Below are positions 58,355 to 64,000 of a stretch of 64,000 bases of DNA, piece by piece. Location of the stretch: the NCBI GenBank assembly GCA_037501455.1, contig CM074856.1, forward strand, positions 92,454,001 through 92,518,000. The letters run 5' to 3'. Position numbers and translations under genes: made by a program. Under the pieces are notes generated by a model. It saw nothing but the letters and a program-made list of their open reading frames with translations, did not search any database and was not told the origin of the DNA. Each line of letters starts with the position of its first letter. Position 1 is the first letter of the stretch. This DNA comes from Lantana camara (Eukaryota > Streptophyta > Magnoliopsida > Lamiales > Verbenaceae).

Positions 58355-60060
58355 TGTAGCACCCTAAACCCCAAGGCACTACATCCCCCGCACTATAGCC
58401 CGATCCCCATACGAAATGGACAATCCATACATAAACCGATCCTATAGCGAATGGGTGACAATCAAGAAAATAACGAGCTAGGTGGGACACTCCCCAACAT
58501 ACACAACCAAGATATGAAATTAAAAGCGGAAGCATTTCAATTAATACGTATAGGTACCATATTTACCAAAGTATATACATAATAGGTACCAACATTATCT
58601 GTCAATACATTATCATCTCTTATACATTATACATGACCAAGTATTCAAAATGTAGTAATAATAATCATAACGTGAGATGCCCAAAAGTTCTATACATGAA
58701 GATACAATGCTAGACTCAGGGAAATGCAAGACCTGACTCGACTCCCGCCTAGCACAACCGTGTACCTGAAAAGTGAAGTATCAGTCTACCGAAGAATGAG
58801 TGAGGGGCAAATATATATATAACACACGTCACATGCAAATCATAGTCTCGGGTGAAGACTTGGAAATGAAATAAATATAAAGTTCAAGAATAACTTGTTC
58901 TTTGCCCGAGATTACGATTATCAGGTTTAACTTGTTAACTTGTCAATTTCATGAAACATGTGGCCCCGGCGAGTAAGGGCAAATCTCCAACCTTTCCACC
59001 AAACGTGAACAATACGTGTTGCATGATTTATTTAATACGTGATCATACATTTTCTTTAGTGTTCAAGTAGACATAATCATGATTAAAACATGCAATAACC
59101 CGAGGATAATCCGTGGTGTCGGATCCATCCCCAGTCTCCTTCTTCCTCCGGGTGATAGTAGGTTTGCAAGGCCCAACTATCCACGACATGGTGTAAGTCG
59201 GGAACATGACTCCCTACGCCCGGAACTCCTTTCACCACTAATCTCCTAGTGGCTTCGGGGGTGATCCCAATGAGGTGAGGATAGTTCAAGAGTTACCCGT
59301 CAGCCCTTGCTTTCCCGGTTGGCTCAAGAAACTACCCTCGGGCCCAAGTGCAATCATGAACTCGCCAAAACATGCTTGAAATCATGAACAATCATGGCTT
59401 GCTTGCTTGAAAATGTTTAGAGTTCGAAAACGTTTATAGATATAATAGTTTTGGCCGAAAATGTCACATAAAGGTTGTAAGTTTCTATGTACCTAGAACA
59501 AAACCTCACCTTTGCTTCAAAATAAAACAAGGATATGCTCTAGAGAGCCTGCTCCTCGTCCACGATCTCGTGACCTTGAAATGAAAGAAATGAAGAAGAA
59601 AGGAGATGAAGATTACGACAAGCTTCAAATCTTGCAATATTTCTTGAAAACTTGATGAAAATTGAGTGAAATCTCTTTCCTTTCTTGGAGCTATGGTTCG
59701 GTGAAAAGAAAGGAAGCAAACCGATGGATTTTTGAGATCAAATGAAGAAGGAAGCTTGGAGAAAATGATATATCGTGATTCATGGTTTTGAAATATGTGA
59801 AAGGCTTTAATTACACTTTAATCCTCCAAGTCTTCAAGTCATGCAATTGAGAATATATAGTTTTGAAATACAATCAATTAAATCCTTGAAAGTTTATGCA
59901 ATTAAGTCCCTAAAGTTAGAAAAATGATCAAGTAATTAAATCACTCCCGGTAATTATTTCACGTAATAAATATTTTCTATGACATGAAAAAATTTTCCAA
60001 TGATATGAAATCATATATTTCACATAAATAATATATCATGAATTTTTATAAAATATGTAA
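58355..60060 (-). mobile_element. LTR I, 5' truncated
   Basis: Minus-strand LTR with 3' end at 58355 (GGGTGCTACA on the minus strand). Arms at 58478-58488 and 58743-58753 match at 10 of 11 positions. An acceptor-like CTTTTCAG/GTACACGG is read on the minus strand near 58767. A GC-richer block is near 59090-59340. A donor-like TTTCAAG/GTCACG is near 59575. It ends abruptly at about 60060 in a rearranged junction with pol relic K. Confidence 0.75.
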
Positions 60061-60104
60061 TGTCAAGTAGGAAACCTTCGGCGTGTGTCAAGTAGGAAAC
60101 CTTC
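60061..60104. repeat. Junction direct repeat between LTR I and pol relic K
   Basis: TGTCAAGTAGGAAACCTTC occurs at 60061-60079 and 60086-60104 with seven bases between. The spacer text CTTCGGCGTGT also occurs inside pol at about 60170-60180, so it may be templated filler from repair of a break. Confidence 0.7.
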
Positions 60105-62061
60105 AGGTGAAACCTTTCCTTGGTGACACCTTCAAGAATACCCGATCACTAACTTCGAATTCAAGATCTCTTCGGCGTGTATCGGCATAGCTCTTTTGCC
60201 TACCTTGCGTTGCTTTCATCCGTTGTTGAATTGTTTGAACTTTCTCGATCATAGCTTGAACGACCTTGGAAGGTTTCTCAAATTTCTCACCTTTCTTTAC
60301 CCCTTCCTGTTTCGACCATTTCCACTTTTCCAAGTTAAAGAACAACGGAGATCGGTACTTTCTTCCGTAAAGGAGTTCATAAGGAGACATCCCGATCGAA
60401 GCCTGAAAGCTGTTATTGTAAGCAAATTCAATCAAAGGTAACTGTTCTTGCCACGAATTCTGAAAATCCTTTGCGCAAGCCCGAAGTAGATCTTCCAAAT
60501 ATCTTATCAATCTCTCTGTCTGACCATCTGTTTGTGGGTGGAATGTCGTACTGAAATTGAGTCCCGTTCCCAAAATGGCCTGTAACTCTTGCCACAACTT
60601 CGATGTGAACCTCGGGTCTCGGTCTGAAACTATGCTCACCGGAATGCCATGAAGTCGAATGATCTCTCTGTTATAGATCTCAGTTAACTTCGAAATCTTA
60701 TAAGACATCCGGACCGGTAGCAAGTGAGCAGACTTCATAAATCGATCCACGATTACCCAAATACCATCAAATCCACTTCTTACTTTCGGTAATCCGGAGA
60801 CAAAGTGCATCGTTACTTTTTCCCACTTCCATTCAGGAATAGGTAACGGTTGTAGAAGTCCAGCGGGTTTTTGGTGTTCATCTTTCACTCTCTGACAAGT
60901 CAAGCAATGCTTTACATACTCCGCAATGTCTCTTTTCATTCCATTCCACCAATAATATTGTTTCAGATCCTTATACATTTTATTTCCTCCCGGGTGGATC
61001 GAATATGCTGATTTGTGAGCTTCTTCAAGTAGAACCCGTTTCAAATCTTCAGGCACTACTACTCTGTTTTTAAATCGAAGCAAACCGGTCTTGTCAAACC
61101 CAAAAGGACTCTACGGATCAGCTCTAGCCTTACTTACCAATTTCTGTACCTCCGGATCATTATTCTGAGCCTCAAATAACCGATACTTCAATTCCGCCTG
61201 AATTGTAATATTAGAAACCCGAGCCCTTAACACAATCGGAGCAACTTTATCACTTTCCTTTATTTCCAAACTCGACACACTCGCCTTCCTGCTAAGTGCA
61301 TCGGCGACCACGTTGGCTTTTCCTGGATGATACTTGATCGTGCAATCATAATCCTCTAACTTTTCCATCCAGCGTCGTTGCCTCATATTCAAGTCCTTCT
61401 GCATGAATAGGTACTGGAGGCTCTTTTGGTCGGTGAAAATCTCACAGGAAGTCCCGTATAGATAATGTCTCCATTTCCCGAGAGCAAAGATCACGGTTGC
61501 AAGCTCCAGGTCGTGTGTAGGGTAATTCTTTTCATATTCCTTTAACTTTCGTGAGGCATAAGCAATCACCTTTCCATTCTGAGTTAATACACAACCTAGG
61601 CCTTCCTTAGAAGCATCGGGGTACACGACATACTCCTCTGAACCTCGGGAAGTGCTAACACCGGAGCTGAGACTAACTTTTCTTTCAAAATGTTGAAACT
61701 TTGATCACACTTCTCATCCCAGTCAAACTTGATATCTTTCTTTGTCAATCGGGTCAACGGTGCAGCGATCTTAGAGAAATCCTGAACGAACCTTCTGTAA
61801 TAGCCGGCCAATCGCATGCCTCAATTTTCGAGGGATCGACTTCCAAACCCTTGCCTGAAATCACATGTCCCAAGAAAGCAACCCGATCGATCCAAAATTC
61901 ACACTTACTGAATTTAGCGAACAACTAATGCTCCTTTAAAGTCTGTAGAACAAGCTTAAGATGCCTCGCATGCTCCTCGGCAGATTTGGAAAATACCAAA
62001 ATGTCATCAATAAAAATTACCCCAAATTTGTCGAGGAAAGGCCTGAAAATCCGGTGTATCA
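60103..62061 (-). pseudogene. Chromovirus (Tekay-like) pol relic K: RT end, RNase H, integrase
   Basis: On the minus strand from 62061: the RT palm end with [10 protein letters not shown], a TAG at an expected Gln (near 61925), a loss of about 50 bases and frame change near 61825, RT thumb (LAGYYRRFVQDFS), a frameshift near 61640, RNase H (61626-61111) with [28 protein letters not shown] and VVADALSRK, an in-frame TAG at about 61108, then integrase (61083-60103) with the HHCC region, the conserved SDRDPRFTS and HPQTDGQTERL in D-35-E arrangement, and part of the C-terminal domain. No chromodomain is left. Truncated at both ends. Confidence 0.9.
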
Positions 62062-64000
62062 TGTAACACCCCAAGCGGTGGGGCATCACACCCCCGCACT
62101 ATGACCCGACACGTGTACGAAATGGAGAGTCCGCACACGCACCAAGTCACAGCGAACGGGTGACTAACGAAAAACACACCCACTAGCTAGGCGGTATCTA
62201 ACCCTGTACGAAAGAAAGAATGCAAAACATGATAGCGGAAGTAGTACGAAATGCCAACTTTCAACAACTTAACACATCAAGCATACAACGTAGTACATAC
62301 ATCAGAATCAAATATACGGGTTCAACTAGTTCAGCAACTTGTCCTATCCTGTCCCGAATAATTACACATCAAAACGGGGTTCAACTAATCCAAGCACCTG
62401 TCCTAACCTGTCCCGAATTCCATACATTCAAATCATAAGTACAAACCTGCACAAACATATCTTATATAATATTTACAATTCATAAATCAGAACTAAAGCC
62501 GGACAAACTTAAACAGACAGACACAGACTCGACAAACACGACACACAGCCGCCTAGCACGAACTCCAAGGTGAACCCGTTGCTAAACCTGCACACTAAAA
62601 ACATAACAGGGAGGGACCAGTCCAAAGACTGAGCGAGGGGCTGACACACGCACACTATACATATATATATAGAGCACAGCACAAAGAAGAAGCGACGTTC
62701 TTGAACCCGGGGTTAGTTTTTCCACGCCAAAACATTTTCCCGTGATAATATACATATAGGGAGACTTATCAAACAGACCAAACAAATCTTAAATCAAAAG
62801 TTTCTTAAGGAACAATTCAGATTCATGCAGACTTTACACACATACCGGAACGTAACTCATTAGTATAAAGGTATACCAATTTTTTTATCTTAATTTAATA
62901 ATCTACCCCCGTTTCACGAACTTATGACAGACGGGCAGACAGAACACACTTACTCATACCAAAGAAAAAACTCATAAAACAATCCCACCTGCACACCATT
63001 GGGGAAGAGAGGTGCCCCTCTCAACCCACCACAGAACGAAACCTGTGAACCGGAGGATCCCGCCCGATTCCTTCGACGGCCAGCCAAAATGTGCTCCGTC
63101 GGCATAGGAGAACTAAGTCTCCCGTTGGTGGAGAAGTGCACAGGGGTCGTAATCGGTAACCGCATGGTCGTCCAAGGTCTCCCTTACCCACAATCTCCGG
63201 GGCCCATCACACAGATAAATAGACATATACCGGAAACTTAACTTGCCACACACAGACAGACAGACATATCTCATGTATATCGTACTTATCATATCGTACG
63301 TACATATCACGCAGACTGACCTCGAAATCATAACAGAACTGAGACAAAGCATACATAGGCATATACATAGCGATTCGTACTTTTCAAATCAAATCATATG
63401 TCAAAACCAGCAAAATACGTACTTCGCACATATCTACATATACATAAGGCTTATAAACCGCATGCATTCGAAAACGGGCACGTTGCAATAGGGTATAACT
63501 ATATCCTAACCTCACCTGGTACCAAACACAGTCGAACACAAAGCAGAAGGTCCACCCCGGAACCTGCACGACTCACTTGTCACCACCCCGGGTGCACCTG
63601 AACCAACTGAACACACAAACACAACACAGGGCTCAGTCTCAAACTCATACAACCACACAGAGACGCACGACAATGCTCAAGCACTTACGAAATGCAATCA
63701 CATAAGCAGGTTTCAAATTCATAGTAATTCTATGCAAAACAAAACACTAAGGTATGTTCATACGCACAATTAATGCAAATTAGGGAAACTGAAAGGCAAG
63801 GAAAATCATATTATTCATTTATCACACATACAATTCATGGATTGTATAACAAATTTAATTAACAACGTTTATTTAATTCATTTCATGCAAATTCACGTAG
63901 CACCTTTCAAATCAATTGACACATATTAATAAATCAAACAAATCATAATAGCATGCTTCCTAATTCATACAAATTTCACGAGGTTACAAATCAAATTCTA
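62062..64000 (-). mobile_element. LTR H, continues beyond window
   Basis: Minus-strand LTR with 3' end at 62062 (GGGGTGTTACA on the minus strand), inserted into the RT of relic K. Arms CCGCCTAGC (62549-62557) and GCTAGGCGG (62186-62194), acceptor hairpin CAGTC-n4-GACTG (62618-62631), acceptor-like GTGTGCAG/GTTTAG near 62590, and the GC-rich block at about 62996-63212. It is related to both B (GC block) and F (63340-63720). The 5' part and any hairpin array fall outside the window. No gene. Confidence 0.85.
62996..63212 (-). other. GC-rich conserved block in LTR H
   Basis: The reverse complement of the B-family block: it contains the hairpin GAGAGG-TGCC-CCTCTC at about 63008-63023, the CCGTCGGCATAGGAG segment and ends near GGGGCCCATC. 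It is much better conserved with B than the flanking LTR sequence is. Confidence 0.6.

Overview
The window is plant nuclear DNA, almost certainly from an angiosperm with a large, repeat-rich genome. The evidence is tRNA-iMet-type primer sites (TGGTATCAGAGC), Tekay/Del-like chromovirus gag and pol relics, a Tat-lineage Ty3/gypsy element with two RNase H domains, and a degenerate Ty1/copia element. I cannot name the species. I found no host protein-coding gene, tRNA or rRNA gene, and no CRISPR array. Nearly every base can be assigned to nested LTR retrotransposons.

The left two thirds form one nest. The oldest visible layer is a minus-strand long LTR, called F here (8090-8423, 11331-11541, 45323-46675). 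F was entered by another minus-strand LTR, G (3807-3999 and 6916-8089), by a solo LTR D (8424-11330, duplication GATGA), by a long element A (11542-45322, duplication CATTA) and by a copia element (46676 onward). G was itself entered by a solo LTR C (4000-6915, duplication CCTGT) and by a B-family LTR that starts before the window (1-3806). Inside the 5' LTR of A lie a complete Tat-type element (11924-24335, duplication CGTGT) and a complete B-family element (24618-34779, duplication GAGTT/GAATT). The 3' LTR of A still carries both unoccupied sites, at 41747 and 42027, which independently proves the two insertions.

A and B have LTRs of 3.8-3.95 kb around internal regions of only 3.3 and 2.5 kb with no recognisable proteins. 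They resemble large retrotransposon derivatives (LARDs) and presumably depend on an autonomous Tekay-like partner. Relics of such partners may be the gag at 56388-57328 and the pol at 60103-62061. The Tat element is the only coding-competent unit: a 2042-residue gag-protease-RT-RNase H-archaeal RNase H-integrase ORF, plus an antisense three-exon gene of about 890 residues that appears to have its own TATA box. Its two 848-bp LTRs differ at only three positions by eye, so it is very young.

The right third is a mosaic of truncated pieces: the copia element lacking RT and carrying a 1.5-kb unidentified insertion, LTR E (53889-56387), gag relic plus LTR J (56388-58354), LTR I (58355-60060), pol relic K (60103-62061) and LTR H (62062 to the window end).

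The most interesting signal is not a gene. Long LTRs of at least seven distinguishable types share structured non-coding architecture despite little primary-sequence similarity: (1) a group of about four short hairpins whose stems differ by family while their loops stay G-rich (CGGGCG, GGGC, CCCCCG); (2) a splice-donor-like site near 0.6-0.75 kb and an acceptor-like module with a CAGTC/GACTG hairpin; (3) a GC-rich block of about 200 nt; (4) a long-range inverted repeat GCTAGGCGG...CCGCCTAGC about 250-310 bp apart whose next base pair covaries between families. Element A also carries seven tandem hairpins (41121-41313) with a related CGGGG loop. This looks like a selected RNA or DNA structure system inside these LTRs.
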